DNA of 64,000 bases from the NCBI GenBank assembly GCA_023375675.1, contig JALQBC010000009.1, forward strand, positions 1,273,286 through 1,337,285, given 5' to 3'. This DNA is from Cytospora piceicola (Eukaryota; Ascomycota; Sordariomycetes; Diaporthales; Cytosporaceae). The first letter of the stretch is position 1; each line of letters starts with the position of its first letter. Shown one piece after another: positions 48,691 through 61,450 of this stretch. Made by a program: the position numbers and the translations under genes. Below the pieces are notes generated by a model that made no database searches, had not been told where the DNA came from, and worked only from the letters and a program-made list of their open reading frames with translations.

Positions 48691-48770
48691 AGACAGAACT
48701 ACTCGGAGACAGAACTGCTCGGAGACAGAACTGCTCGGAGACAGAACTGCTCGGAGACAGAACTACTCGG
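48691..48770. repeat. 16-bp tandem repeat, five units
   Basis: Five consecutive copies of AGACAGAACT(A/G)CTCGG. The three middle units are identical; the outer two have A instead of G at position 11. It lies 50 bp after the stop codon of the molybdenum-cofactor gene and so is probably in its 3' UTR. Confidence 0.9.
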
Positions 48771-50666
48771 ACGAAGTCGTACCCAAATATATGGATGTGT
48801 AGACATTCACGTTCCAAAGAGTTATTGTTCATGTACGTAACGCATCCAACCACACAATATATATATATATTCACTAAAACTTGACCCTACTATAAGCTGA
48901 TACAGTGACTTCGATTGACATGATTCCTAGCAATTTAGCTATAGCGAATATAACATAGTGCACCAAATCACTATAGTCAGAATTCTTAGGCACCAAAAGC
49001 GCTATAGTCTCTCCTTGCAGTCGAACCCCGAAACAACACCATCGACTCCACGGTCTCTAGCCACCGCGCGACTGGTCGTCGAAGCTGGACAGAAGATCAG
49101 CTGGTGAGAGTCCCTTTCTCCGCGACAGGTCCACAACTCTGAAGCCAAAAGTGCTGTTTGCGAAGGGGCAAGCTACGGCGCCTGGCTGGCAGGCTGGCTG
49201 TCGAGCTCTACATTGGTGGCGATACATTGGATGATCCTATAGGGTCGGAGTGTGTCCCTGTCGATTCCACAGAGCTGCTCAAGTGCTCTCACTAGGAAGC
49301 CAAAGAAATGGAGTCTAGCTTGATGCTCTGTCGTGTAGCTCTGCCTGCTATCTCTCTTCTTGCTCCTTGCTGTGCTATAATCCACCGCTTCTGGTCCGTC
49401 TAGAAAGCATGTGTTCACTGTACAGGTCCATAGTGGCAAAATATGCTGACTCGAGAAGGCGAATTCACGACTCCATGTGTAGATTGTCAGGACGATGGCC
49501 ATATTTCTTATCTAACAGTCTGCTCAGCTTGAGTTTCGAATTGATATTTCCGCATCTTTTCTGGGGCTTCACCTCGACGCCTATTCCCTGATCTGACGGC
49601 CAGCTGCCAGCCTCGCAATCTATCAGCCTCCGACTTTCGGTGCTGTAGTCTCACACTAGTCGTGAACGTTGGGAAAACTGCGTCGATCTCTCAAGATTGC
49701 GAGGGTGATGTAATCCCATGGCAACCCACTGCACCTCCTCCTTCTGATGGGTTGTCGCATCTAGCAAGCTGCGGGCTAGACTTCCAGCCCACGACCGCCA
49801 CCATGTGTATCCAACGAGGTCCGAGATGCCGTCCCGCCGGTGCAAGAGCAAACGCTGTCGAACAAGACCTTCCCAATAGGCCATAAGGCCCATGTGAACG
49901 TCAACAACGGTTCCGGTCCCGAACCAAAGGACGGTCAGGGGCTCAAATGTGTTTCGAACGCTCCCACCTGCTTGGCCTCGAGTACGTTTCGATGCGGAGA
50001 TACACAGACTAGCAAATCCTCGGAGGGGTCACGAGCGTGTCCTTATCTGCAAACATATTCATCCAGCCCGGGCGGCCGAGTCGAGACGTCCTGATGTCTC
50101 AACATCCAGTCAAGTGCTTGTCACACAAGACGGCCCCGGGCCGCGGCTGTCATCTCGTTATTGTAATGGCGAGTGACAATCAGACACGGCACGGCAGTTC
50201 ATTTCATGCCAAACGTCGGCTGGTAGCTTCACACCCGGACCGAGGTTGAAGGTAGAGTACGGTCCGTGCTGGTGTGGTTTGTGCAAGTCAGCATACCTAC
50301 TATGTAGAGACAGCTCTTGCGGGCACGGATGTTCTCCGTCAACGATGAGCCTCCTCGTTGATTACCCAAACTCCGCTAAACGCGGGGAAACAGTTCAGCC
50401 GCCCAAGGCCCGCGCGAGAAGGCGCGAGCAGGGCGAGTTGGCGAGATTGGTGATCAACACCAAGGCTTATAGCGCGGTCGATCTAGTCGCCTAGCATCAC
50501 GGAGGGGATCCACCAGGGACCCCCCCAAGGGCGCGAAGGGGTCCCCACCGATGCGGCTCATCAAACAGAAAGCTCGGGCTCCTGGGGGCCCCCACCTCGG
50601 CTCGGCTCCGTGCTAGACCTGATCTGGAAACTTGACGCGTGCCACTTCCTTCATTATTATGTACTC

Positions 50667-50694
50667 GGGACTGGGGGGACTGGGGACTGGGGGA
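50667..50694 (+). other. G-quadruplex-prone tract
   Basis: Successive runs of three to six G separated by ACT triplets (GGGACTGGGGGGACTGGGG and on), a good sequence match to the four-run quadruplex pattern. An 11-12 base G run follows at about 50711-50722. Confidence 0.6.
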
Positions 50695-52390
50695 CTGGAG
50701 ACCTGAGAGCTGGGGGGGGGGGCGTACCACAGCGACGGCAAGGTCGGCTATCGGCCGAGAATGACGTCCCCACGCACCCGATTCCGTCGTTTCCGTTCTC
50801 CACGGACATGGCCGAGGAGGAAGACCCTGAGTCCTTCAATGTTCGGGGGCGCCCAATCAGACCGGCGCGATAAGTGTCTACGTCGTGAGCGAATGAGAGG
50901 CCCACGAAGGTCCCTGTCCGACCCGGGATGCCCCATCGAGGTGCAGGTCGAGACCCCTGAAGAAGCCCAAAGGAGGAGTTTCCCTTTTTTTTTCCCCAGA
51001 TGGAACGAGCCTGCGAGCCTGACAGCCAGGACGGGCTGGACGGGCTGGACGGGGTTAGTCGAGTATCAGCTTGATGACGATGCAGTAGTAAGTCCCCCCG
51101 AATTTCCCAACGGCGAGGTTTGGCCTTCCGTCGTCGGCGGTGAATGACAAAGGATGGCAGGATGGCAGGCAACGTTGGACTGGGATTGGGGTGGCGGGGC
51201 AGGGGCCACTGTCTAATGGTGTAGTGTATAATAGTAGTGTGAAGTAGTACGGATCCGTGTGTGTTTGCCCGTTCGTCATGAGCGTTGAAGACCAAAACCC
51301 TGAAGAAGAAAAATGCGGGTTGACAGACGTGACAGGAGAAGAAAGAAGCAAACGAAAACTCAATTGGAATGAATGTCCAAACGACCGTCTGGCCCGTGCT
51401 ATCCCCGTCGCTCTGATCGGGAACAAGCATGGATCCCCAGCATGTCTGATCTCAGATCAGATCAATGCACCAATCACAGCTCAATTATTATTGTGACGGC
51501 AGAAGATAAGGACCCGTCAGTCCCGTCTTGTCTTTTTAGCTTGTCGCGCGAGTCGGTCGCATGCATTTGCATGCAGACTGCCATGGGGGGGGGGAGCTTG
51601 ACAGAGATTCAGTTTTGAACAATAGGGTCTCGCTGAAGTGGGGCGCCTCATCGGAGAAGAGCTCTCGGCCTGTTCTTTCACCAACAGCATGCATACCTAA
51701 CTACCGGCCTGCCAGCCTACCTACCCTGCCTACCTACCTCAACCGCCCGTCATCAGACAGACTTGCATGTATGTGCCAGCACGCAATACAACACAGGGGG
51801 CCCCCGAACTCGGTTGTGCGCGCAAGCGGCGGCACCATGGTCGGGGGTGATACGTGCACTACAAGGACGCCGTTGAGATGATAGTTCAGGGGAAAAAGGT
51901 CCCGTAGTCTCGAGTCGAGACCGCCGAGGGCGACGTCTCGTCGGGTCTATCTCTGCTGATGAATGAGCAAGTTTACAAGACAAAGTCAACGGGCTCAACG
52001 TCTCTTTGCGGCCGTCGAGCCCGTGGGCGAGGGCGGGCCCGTACGTAATAATAATATCGTGAACGGCGGCAGTTGGAGCCTCGGCGGTTTTCCCGTGGGT
52101 CTCCTCCCTCGCAGGCGGGCGGCAGTGGTCGTAGTAGCACGTCAGGCACGTGTGCTAGACGAGAGAAGCGGACTGGCTAGTGAGACCTGGCCGAGATGGC
52201 CGAAATGACAATGGCAGAAAAAAGAGGCTGAGAGAGGGACTGAGAGTGCAAATGGAAGTTGAGCTGACGCCCCACTGTGCGCTCGGCTGACCCGACAGAG
52301 ATCCCGATGCTTTTAGCGGGGCGCACGCACAAATCGAGGTACGTACAATTGACAAAGGCAAAACTAAAGCAAAAGTACCGAAAAGAAATA

Positions 52391-52729
52391 GTATTATATT
52401 AACTTAAATAAATAAATATAACTAAAATTTAATTAAAATATATTAAAATATAATATAATTTAATATAATTTTATTAAGTATATATATAGTAAAAATAATT
52501 AAATATATAGAAAATAAACTTTAAAATAATCTTTTAAAATATATTTTAAATTTAATAATATATTTAATTATATAATTACTTATATAAATAATAATATATA
52601 TACTTATAATAAACTAAATTAAATTTATTTAATAAAAAATAATTATATAATTATAATTAAGCTTAATATAAACCTTTTTAATATTTTAATATATATATAA
52701 TAATATAAAATATATAAAACTATAGTTAT
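52391..52729. repeat. Near-pure A/T leader of the right-hand AT block
   Basis: Almost no G or C and no clear periodicity. It lies between the last normal-composition DNA and the first recognisable satellite unit. Confidence 0.75.
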
Positions 52730-55700
52730 TTAATATAAAAAGGTTATATAACTGCTTTTAAAATTATTATATATACTTTTAATAAAATAAACTATAGTTA
52801 TTTAATAAAAAGCAGTTTTAAACCTGCTTTTTAATTTATTATAAAAAGTTTTTATATATTAATATATATATTAAATAGTAAAAACCTAAGTTACTTAATA
52901 GAAAGCGGTTTTAAAACCGCTTTTAAGCTTAATATATATACTTTTAATAAAATAAACTATAGTTACTTAATAGAAAGCGGTTATATAACTGCTTTTAAGT
53001 TTAATATTAAAAGTTTTAATATTTTAATATATATATTAAATAATAAAAACCTAAGCTATTTAATAGAAAGCGGTTTTAAAACCGCTTTTAAGCTTAATAT
53101 ATATACTTTTAATAAAATAAACTATAGTTAGTTAATAGAAAGCGGTTATATAACTGCTTTTAAGTTTAATATTAAAAGTTTTAATATTTTAATATATATA
53201 TTAAATAATAATAACCTAAGCTATTTAATAAAAAGGGGTTTTAAAACCGCTTTTAAGCTTAATATATATACTTTTACTTATATAAACTATAGTTATTTAA
53301 TAGAAAGCGGTTATATAACTACTTTTAAGCTTAATATAAAAGGTTTTAATATTTTAATATATATATTAAATAATATAAACTTAAGTTATTTACGAGAAAG
53401 CGGTTATAAAACCGCTTTTAAGCTATATATATATATATTAAATATAATAAACCTAAGTTACTAATATAAAAGCGGTTTTAAAACCGCTTTTAAGCTTTAT
53501 ATATATATATTAAATAATATAAACCTTAGTTACTTAAGAGAAAGCGGTTTTAAAACTGCTTTTAAGCTTAATATTAAAGGTTATAATATTTTAATATATA
53601 TATTAAATATAATAAACCTTAGTTACTTAATAGAAAGCAGTTTTTAAACCGCTTTTAAGCTTTATATATATATATTAAATAAAATAAACCTAAGTTATTT
53701 AAAAGAAAGCGGTTTTAAAACCGCTTTTAAGCTTAATATTAAAGGTTTTAATATATTAATATATATATTAAATAATATAAACTTAAGTTACTTAAAAGAA
53801 AGCGGTTTTAAAACTGTTTTTAAACTTAATATTAAAGGTTTTAATATTTTAATATATATATTAAATAAAATAAACCTTAGTTACTTAACAGAAAGCGGTT
53901 TTAAAACCGCTTTTAAGCTATATATATATATATTAAGTAAAATAAACCTTAGTTACTTAAAAGAAAGCGGTTTTAAAACTGCTTTTAAGTTATATATATA
54001 TATATATTAAGTAAAATAAACCTTAGTTACTTAACAGAAAGCAGTTTTAAAACCGCTTTTAAGCTATATATATATATATTAAATAAAATAAACCTTAGTT
54101 ACTTAACAGAAAGCGGTTTAAAAACCGCTTTTAAGCTATATATTAAAGTATTTAATATTTTAATATATATATTAAATAAAATACACGTAAGTTACTTAAT
54201 AGAAAGCGGTTTTAAAACCGCTTTTAAGCTATATATTAAAGTATTTAATATTTTAATATATATATTACAGAAAATAAACCTTAGTTACTTAAGAGAAAGC
54301 GGTTTTAAAACCGCTTTTAAGTTATATATATATATATATTAAATAAAATAAACCTTAGTTACTTAACAGAAAGCAGTTTTAAAACTGCTTTTAAGCTATA
54401 TATATATATATTAAATAAAATAAACCTTAGTTACTTAATAGAAAGCGGTTTAAAAACCGCTTTTAAGCTATATATTAAAGTATTTAATATTTTAATATAT
54501 ATATTAAATACAATAAACGTAAGTTACTTAATAGAAAGCGGTTTTAAAACCGCTTTTAAGCTGTATATATATATATTAAGTAAAATAAACCTTAGTTACT
54601 TAACAGAAAGCGGTTTGAAAACCGCTTTTAAGCTATATATTACAGTATTTAATATTTTAATATATATATTATAGAAAATAAACCTTAGTTACTTAATAGA
54701 AAGCGGTTTGAAAACCGCTTTTAAGCTGTATATATATATAATAAGTAAAATAAACCTTAGTTACTTAAGAGAAAGCGGTTTTAAAACCGCTTTTAAGCTG
54801 TATATATATATATTAAGTAAAATAAACCTTAGTTACTTAACAGAAAGCGGTTTGAAAACCGCTTTTAAGCTATATATTAAAGTATTTAATATTTTAATAT
54901 ATATATTATAGAAAATAAACCTTAGGTACTTAAGAGGAAGCGGTTTTAAAACCGCGTTTAAGTTATATATATATATATATTAAGTAAAATAAACCTTAGT
55001 TACTTAACAGAAAGCAGTTTTAAAACTGCTTTTAAGCTATATATATATATATTAAATAAAATAAACCTTAGTTACTTAATAGAAAGCGGTTTAAAAACCG
55101 CTTTTAAGCTATATATTAAAGTATTTAATATTTTAATATATATATTAAATAAAATAAACGTAAGTTACTTAACAGAAAGCGGTTTTAAAACCGCTTTTAA
55201 GCTATATATTGAAGTATTTAATATTTTAATATATATATTAAATAAAATAACCGTAAGTTACTTAACAGAAAGCGGTTTTAAAACCGCTTTTAAGCTGTAT
55301 ATATATATATTAAGTAAAATAAACCTTAGTTACTTAATAGAAAGCGGTTTTAAAACCGCTTTTAAGCTGTATATATATATATTAAGTAAAATAAACCTTA
55401 GTTACTTAACAGAAAGCGGTTTTAAAACCGCTTTTAAGCTATATATTACAGTATTTAATATTTTAATATATATATTAAATAAAATAAACCTTAGTTACTT
55501 AAGAGAAAGCGGTTTTAAAACCGCTTTTAAGCTATATATATATATATTAAATAAAATAAACCTTAGTTACTTAACAGAAAGCGGTTTTAAAACCGCTTTT
55601 AAGCTTAATATTAAAGGTTTTAATATTTTAATATATATATTAAATAAAATAAACCTTAGTTACTTAAGAGAAAGCGGTTTTAAAACCGCTTTTAAGCTTA

Positions 55701-56219
55701 ATATTAAAAGGTTTAATATTTTAATATATATATTAAATAAAATAAACCTTAGTTACTTAATAGAAAGCGGTTTTAAAACCGCTTTTAAGCTTAATATTAA
55801 AGGTTTTAATATTTTAATATATATATTAAATAAAATAAACCTTAGTTACTTAAGAGAAAGCAGTTATATAACCGCCTTTAAGCTTAATATTAAAGGTTTT
55901 AATATTTAAATATATATATTAAATAATAAAAACCTTAGTTACTTAATAGAAATCGATTTTAAAACCGCTTTTAAGCTGTATATATATATATTAAGTAAAA
56001 TTAACCTTAGTTACTTAAAAGAAAGCGGTTTTAAAACCGCTTTTAAGCTTAATATATATACTTTTACTTATATAAACTATAGTTATTTAACAGAAAGCAG
56101 TTATATAACCGCTTTTAAGCTTAATATTAAAAGTTTTAATATTTAAATGTATATATTAAATAATAAAAACCTTAGTTACTTAACAGAAAGCGGTTTTAAA
56201 ACCGCTTTTAAGCTGTATA
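52730..56219. repeat. Satellite array with palindromic core, left part (about 43 units)
   Basis: Every unit carries the palindrome AAGCGGTTTTAAAACCGCTT or a close variant, embedded in near-pure A/T. Spacer between cores contains a conserved AAACCTTAGTTACTTAA segment. Two unit lengths are intermixed, about 72 bp (for example core starts 55339 to 55411) and about 93 bp (55411 to 55504); the longer one has an extra TTAATATTTTAATATATA segment. Units in the centre (53.9-55.8 kb) are more alike than those at the left edge. The array stops at the 5' LTR of a retroelement and resumes after it. Confidence 0.92.
56215..56219. other. Target-site duplication, left copy (GTATA)
   Basis: GTATA directly before the 5' LTR; the same five bases follow the 3' LTR at 63316-63320. 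Because the surrounding satellite is itself rich in TATA, the match alone is weak, but with the TG...CA LTR ends it fits a 5-bp duplication. Confidence 0.75.
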
Positions 56220-56424
56220 TGTCACGGGCTAGAGCCTATAAGGGCTTCGGCACACACGGGCCGAAGCCTGCGTTATAACGCTACACCTACGCTATAACGC
56301 TTAAGAGCAGTATAATCTCTGCTTTACGTACTACTGTAGCAGCTACTTAGAATCTTCTTTTATAGAAGATTATAAACAGTAATAGGACCCCTTTCTGTAA
56401 CTACTTAAAGGCTAGCCTTTTATA
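56220..56424 (+). repeat. 5' LTR (205 bp)
   Basis: Begins TGTCACGGGC and ends at CCTTTTATA, where the 3' LTR has CCTTTCACA. It differs from the 3' LTR mainly by C/T and G/A transitions. Internal inverted motif GGGCTTCGGC ... GCCGAAGCC near 56243-56267 could form a hairpin. Confidence 0.92.
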
Positions 56425-57908
56425 TATAATTTTCTATCTATTATAATAGGCAATAGTACTGTTAAAGAGCAGTTATAGCTTAAGACGATATTAAACGAGT
56501 CTTTACCCGAAATAAGACGACTTGCTTTTATATTAAACTTTTTCTAACAGCTATAAAAATAGTAATTCGAAGTTTACGAACGAAACCGTATTAATAAACA
56601 TAACAAACTTATACGAGTTATTTCCGAACTATATAAAAGTAGCGAGGTAAGCCGTTATAAACTATAAGAGTAGTTTATAAGCGCTCTTTAAAAAGCCGAA
56701 ACGAAATAAGCTATTAATTAAATTTATATTTAGTTATAAGCTAGTAATACGTCGGCTATAAGTAAAATGCTTTCCGACAGGAACCGAACGGAACCTACTC
56801 TTACGCTTAAAGAACTATTATTTTTAAATTTATATAATAACTAAAGCTTAAAACGTAATAATATAAACCGAGACTTCTTAACTAACGAAAAGCGTAAGCT
56901 TTTCCCTTAGCTTAAAAAGTTTAATAGTAATCGGATATGTTACCTTCTATAGGAAGCGTAGATAAAATATAAACTCGATCGGGATATAGACTTTATCGGT
57001 AGTAACTACGATAAATATTACGTAATTTATAATCGCTTAAAAAAAGTAGTAAAAAAGCTTACTAGCTTTTACTATACTACCGGTAGGCTTAATTAAGACT
57101 ATAACCTTATCGCTTTTATAGTATACCTCTATAGTTATTACTACGACGAAAATATATTAGTATAAGCAGGATAAGAGCTGTTTAAGACTATATAAGGCGA
57201 AAACTAAAAATTCTTTTTGTTTTATATAAATTAAAAATAAGTGCTTTCCGAGTTAAAAGGGACCTTTTAGCTTAATAAAGTTAAGCTTATTATCTTTTCG
57301 AAAATAATTAACGATAAGTTAAAAAGAGAACTTATACCTATAAATATACCGACCTATTATATAGAATAGGTTAAGACTGTATTTAAGATTATAAGAAATA
57401 TAAAACGTTTAAGCTTAAAAAAAAGGAGTAGCTACTCGGCTACTTTTTATATAAGTACGTTTAAATAATCGAGATAATAAACGTTAATAACAATATATTA
57501 TATCGCTACCGATAAAAACGGCGACGTTATAATAACCGGCGTAAACGTTATAAAAGCTAGACAGAATAAAAAGTAATAAATATACTAGGTAAGTAGTAAA
57601 GAGATTTAACGGCGTAAAGATAAAAACTTTTATTTATATTATACCCGGTCTAACTATTATACGAACCGCTATTATTTATTACTAACTACGCTTTTTTTAT
57701 AAAGTAACGTTTAAGCTATTATTATCTAAAAGGAGAGAGAGGAAGATAAAGACCTAATCGGCCTTTAAATAAAAAATAAGTAGCTTTTATACTTAGTCGT
57801 ATATAAAAGCTAAAAAGTATTAAGTTCGAACTAAAGGCTATAAAGCTACTTATAAACAGTTCCCTTTTTATAGTTAACCTATTATATAATTAAATTAAAT
57901 TCGTTAAC

Positions 57909-57941
57909 GTATTAGTAGATACCGGCTATAAAAGCTATTCT
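57909..57941 (+). pseudogene. Aspartic protease signature of the retroelement
   Basis: Reads VLVDTGYKSYS, containing the catalytic Asp-Thr-Gly; the Tyr after Gly fits a mutated Cys codon. Upstream (about 57637-57675) a Tyr-rich stretch looks like a zinc knuckle whose Cys/His codons became Tyr, suggesting the gag end. The surrounding frame is broken. Confidence 0.65.
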
Positions 57942-58589
57942 GTAGTTAATAACTAACTTACTTATAACCTTTACTTTATATGCTTTTTTATCTCTTTTCG
58001 TACTTTAAGATAAGTAGCAGGCTTTAAAACTACTACTTTTCCGGGAGTTATTTTAAAAATAACCTTTTTAAACGTCGACTTCGACAGATATAAATACCGC
58101 GTTTAAGCTTATATTATCTTATATTTATACTATAATATTATCTTAAGAAAGCTATAAGCTAAAACAGAACGTATTACCTATACGGCTTATAAGTATCGTA
58201 TTATAATTAAATAAGTAAGTAACTTTAAGGTATAAAAATAAAGGTTTACTTTTATTTCGAAGTATACTATTATAGGCGTTAATATGTTTATCCTCGAAGC
58301 TAAAGTACGGCGAAATAAGTATTTATAAATAGTAACTATATAGCTTTTTACTATAATATTCGTAAATATTAATAAAGTACTCGTCTTAAAGACCGAAGTA
58401 TAGGTTACCGACCGTCTTCTATAAAGGTTCGCTTATTTTATTAAACTTTTCGATAAAGATAAGGAAGATAAGCTTCTACCGTACTACTTAAAAGCTAACT
58501 ATAAGATTTATTTTACTTTTAATATAAACGGTAAGCTAGTTAAGGCTTTATAAGGCCTTTTATACAGAATATCGCGAAATAAGCTTTTA

Positions 58590-59250
58590 GTTTTTCGTAA
58601 GATACTTACCGAACTGCTCGATAAAAGCTATATATAAACGAGTAGCTTATTAGTAAACGCGTTAGTTATTTTCGTTAAAAAGCTTAGTAAAGGCGTTCGT
58701 TTTTATATTAACTATTATACCTTTAATACTATTACCCGAGCGGATTAGTACCTTTTCTCTTTTATTAAAGAAATATTTATAAGTATCTTATAGGTAAAGT
58801 AGTTTATTAAGCTCGATGTTCGAACGGCTTTTTATAAGCTTTATATTAAAAAGGGGGATAAGTAGAAAATAGCCTTCCAGACTTGATTCGGCCTTTTCGA
58901 ATAGTTAGTAATACCTTTTAGCTTATTCGGAGTATTTACTACTTTTTAATAATATATTAACTTAGTATTACGTAAATACTTCGATATTACTTATTTAACG
59001 TACCTCGATAACGTACTTATTTACTTTAATAGGATACGCTAAGACTATAATATTAAGGTTAAGCAGATCTTAAACGCTTTATAAGCTATAAAACTTAACT
59101 TAGATATTTTTAAATATAAGTTTAATATATAAAAGATAAAATACTTTAAGTTTATTATCGAGGCCGGGGTTAGAATTAAGATAGACTTAGAGAAACTGCT
59201 TACTATTAAAGACTAAAAAGCTCCGAGTATACTTAAAGGTATATATAGCT
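58590..59250 (+). pseudogene. Reverse transcriptase remnant (Ty3/gypsy type)
   Basis: FGLFE flanked by two stops at 58887 and 58902 (ancestral Arg and Trp codons by family comparison), then YLDNVLIYF at 59001-59027, where the second catalytic Asp of YLDD is now Asn. An RNase H-like stretch follows at about 59420-59780. Multiple stops make it non-functional. Confidence 0.85.
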
Positions 59251-60149
59251 TCTTCGGCTTTATTAACTTTTACCGGTAGTTTATTAAAAATTACTTAAAA
59301 ATTACCGGCTTCTTTTTACTTTTTATAAAGAAAAGGACTTTCTTTTGTTAAAGGCTTAAGTAAAAAGCTTTTTTCGAGTAGCTTAAATATTACTTTATTA
59401 CCGAACCGGTTTTAGCTTAATACGATTTAAACCTTTATATACTTTTTAAAGTAAATAGCTTTAAGTATTCTTTAAAAGGCTGCTTATTTTAATAAGGCTG
59501 TAATAAACTGCTTTACTTAGTAGTATATTATTTACGACGACTTACGCCTATAAAAAGTAATTATAAAATCTATAATAAAGAACTCTTTATTATTATAAGC
59601 TGTTTAGACGTATAGAACGTCGAGCTTTATAATACGGCTTTTCTGTTTACTATCTATTCGGATTATAAAAACTTAAAGTATTTTATAACGACTTAACGTT
59701 TTTTAAAGCGTTAAGTTTATTAGTTAAAAGAACTTTTACGCTTTTACTTTTAGCTCGAATACTGTAAAAGAGCTGCTATAGCGTAACTAAATATATTATC
59801 TAAAAGGGAATAAGATATACCGAAAGAGATAGATAACGAGCGTTTTATAGGTCGGGATATCTAACTACTTTATAAGGAATAGCTACTTTTAAAACGACGT
59901 TAAAGTAGCTTTACTTAACTTACTACTCTTATCGTTAGCGGTAAGATAGTTTTTTAAAGTAAAAAGCTATTTACTTATAAAGACTTATAAAGCGTATAAG
60001 ATACTGCTTTTAAATACGATACGAACTATTTTCGCTTTATTCGAGCTATTTATAAAAGGGCTAAAAGCTTCCTTTTTAATATATAAATAACAAATAATAT
60101 ACTTTTTAACGTTTCGATCGCGAAATACGAAATAGATAACGACTATATT

Positions 60150-61450
60150 CTTTAGTTCCGAAGGAATATATAGGTACTTAAGTAAAAGCTGTTATATACT
60201 AACTTTATTTAAAATACCTATAACTTTTATATCTCCGGCTATTTTAAGCGGGATACGATTATTTCGCTGTTTAGTTATAAATACTTTTAGCTTAAGATAT
60301 ATCGTATAATACGTCGTTTTATAAAGAACTACAATATCTATAGAAGGAAGACCGTTTAATAATACCGGAAAAAAGGCTTTTTTAAGCCTTTCTTAGTTTT
60401 TAAGCGGATATAAAACGAATTATTTATCGACTTTATAACTTACTTACTTTAAAAATATCTGGGAAACCTTAAGTTCTTTATAGTTATTACAGATAGGCTA
60501 AGTAAAGCTATTACGTTCGAGGCTATAACTACGATAAAAGCTAAAGCTTATATTAAGCGGTTTTTAAACTGTTATTAGTAATTCTATAGTTTCTTTAACG
60601 CTTTAACTAATAACCGCGGCTTTAACTAAGTAAAGAGATTTTAAAAACGCTTTTATAATTTTATCGGTATTAAGTAGCGATTAAATACCGTATATTACCT
60701 TAAAACCGATAGTATTACCGAGTAGGTTAATTAAAAGATTTTCGATTACCTATAAGCCTTTATTATATATATTTAGTTCGACTAAAGCTTACTTTTTTTA
60801 AAGGCGTAGTTTACTATTAATAACCGGGATACTTTTATAATCGGTATTAGCCTATTTTTTTTTTAATATAGCTATTATACCGAGCTAATTTAATAAGTAT
60901 AACGTTTAACTATACCGGCTTATAAGCTATACGTTTAAGCCGAAGACTTTATATAACGGCTTAAGGATATAACGGAATTCGCTTAGGCGGTTATAGCCGT
61001 TATTTAATAAAGGATAAAAAAAGTAGCTAACTAATAGCGTAGCCTTATAAAGCGTTTTATTATAGAGGATTACGTTTAGTTATTTTTTAAGAACGTTTAA
61101 ACTAACTAACTTTTTAAAAAACTTATTTAACTATATAAGAAGTATTATATATCTGTTATAATAGACTTTTATACTATAAAACTAAAAGTATCGTTAAGTA
61201 TATATCTATGTTTTTATATAGATTTCTTATTAAAAGCGAGTAACGACCCGTTTTTATCTTAAGCTTTTCGCGATTACTAGCTACTTTTAATTATCCCAGA
61301 GGAGGGTAGAGATAAAGTAGAGCTTAAGTACTACGTTAAAACTATTCTTAACGTATATAAGAAGCCGGTATAAGACAGACTTAAAGTAGGTATAGTATTA
61401 AAACGTAAAGTTTACGTTAAATAGGTTAGTTAAGTTTAACCTTTTTAAGA
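60150..61450 (+). pseudogene. Integrase remnant of the retroelement
   Basis: The core strand reads FFIVITDRLSKAIT at 60474-60515, carrying the first catalytic Asp. A downstream INNRDT-like stretch near 60817 and an AIIPS segment near 60873 occupy the positions of the second Asp region and the family's conserved HPQTDGQ-like segment. Stops are frequent. Confidence 0.7.

Larger units (their letters stand above)
48640..52390. other. Intergenic up to the AT-rich block; no supported gene
   Basis: Contains a 16-bp tandem array (48691-48770), a G-rich tract (about 50667-50722) and short TACC repeats near 51715-51740. Frames up to 257 codons exist on the minus strand (50657-51430) but read as low-complexity Ser/Pro/Phe with no domain and overlap plus-strand frames. 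Composition changes abruptly to near-pure A/T at about 52,385. Confidence 0.5.

Noticed and set aside
49000..49090. Possible tRNA (GGTTCGACT-like T-loop on the minus strand)
   Set aside because: The bases flanking the loop do not pair into a T-stem and no acceptor or anticodon stem could be built.
50657..51430. 257-codon minus-strand frame near the right boundary
   Set aside because: Low-complexity Ser/Pro/Phe sequence, no domain, crosses G-rich and T-rich tracts and overlaps plus-strand frames.
52730..56219. CRISPR-like appearance (regular palindromic repeats)
   Set aside because: The spacers are themselves repeats of one sequence, the host is a eukaryote and no cas genes exist; it is a satellite.
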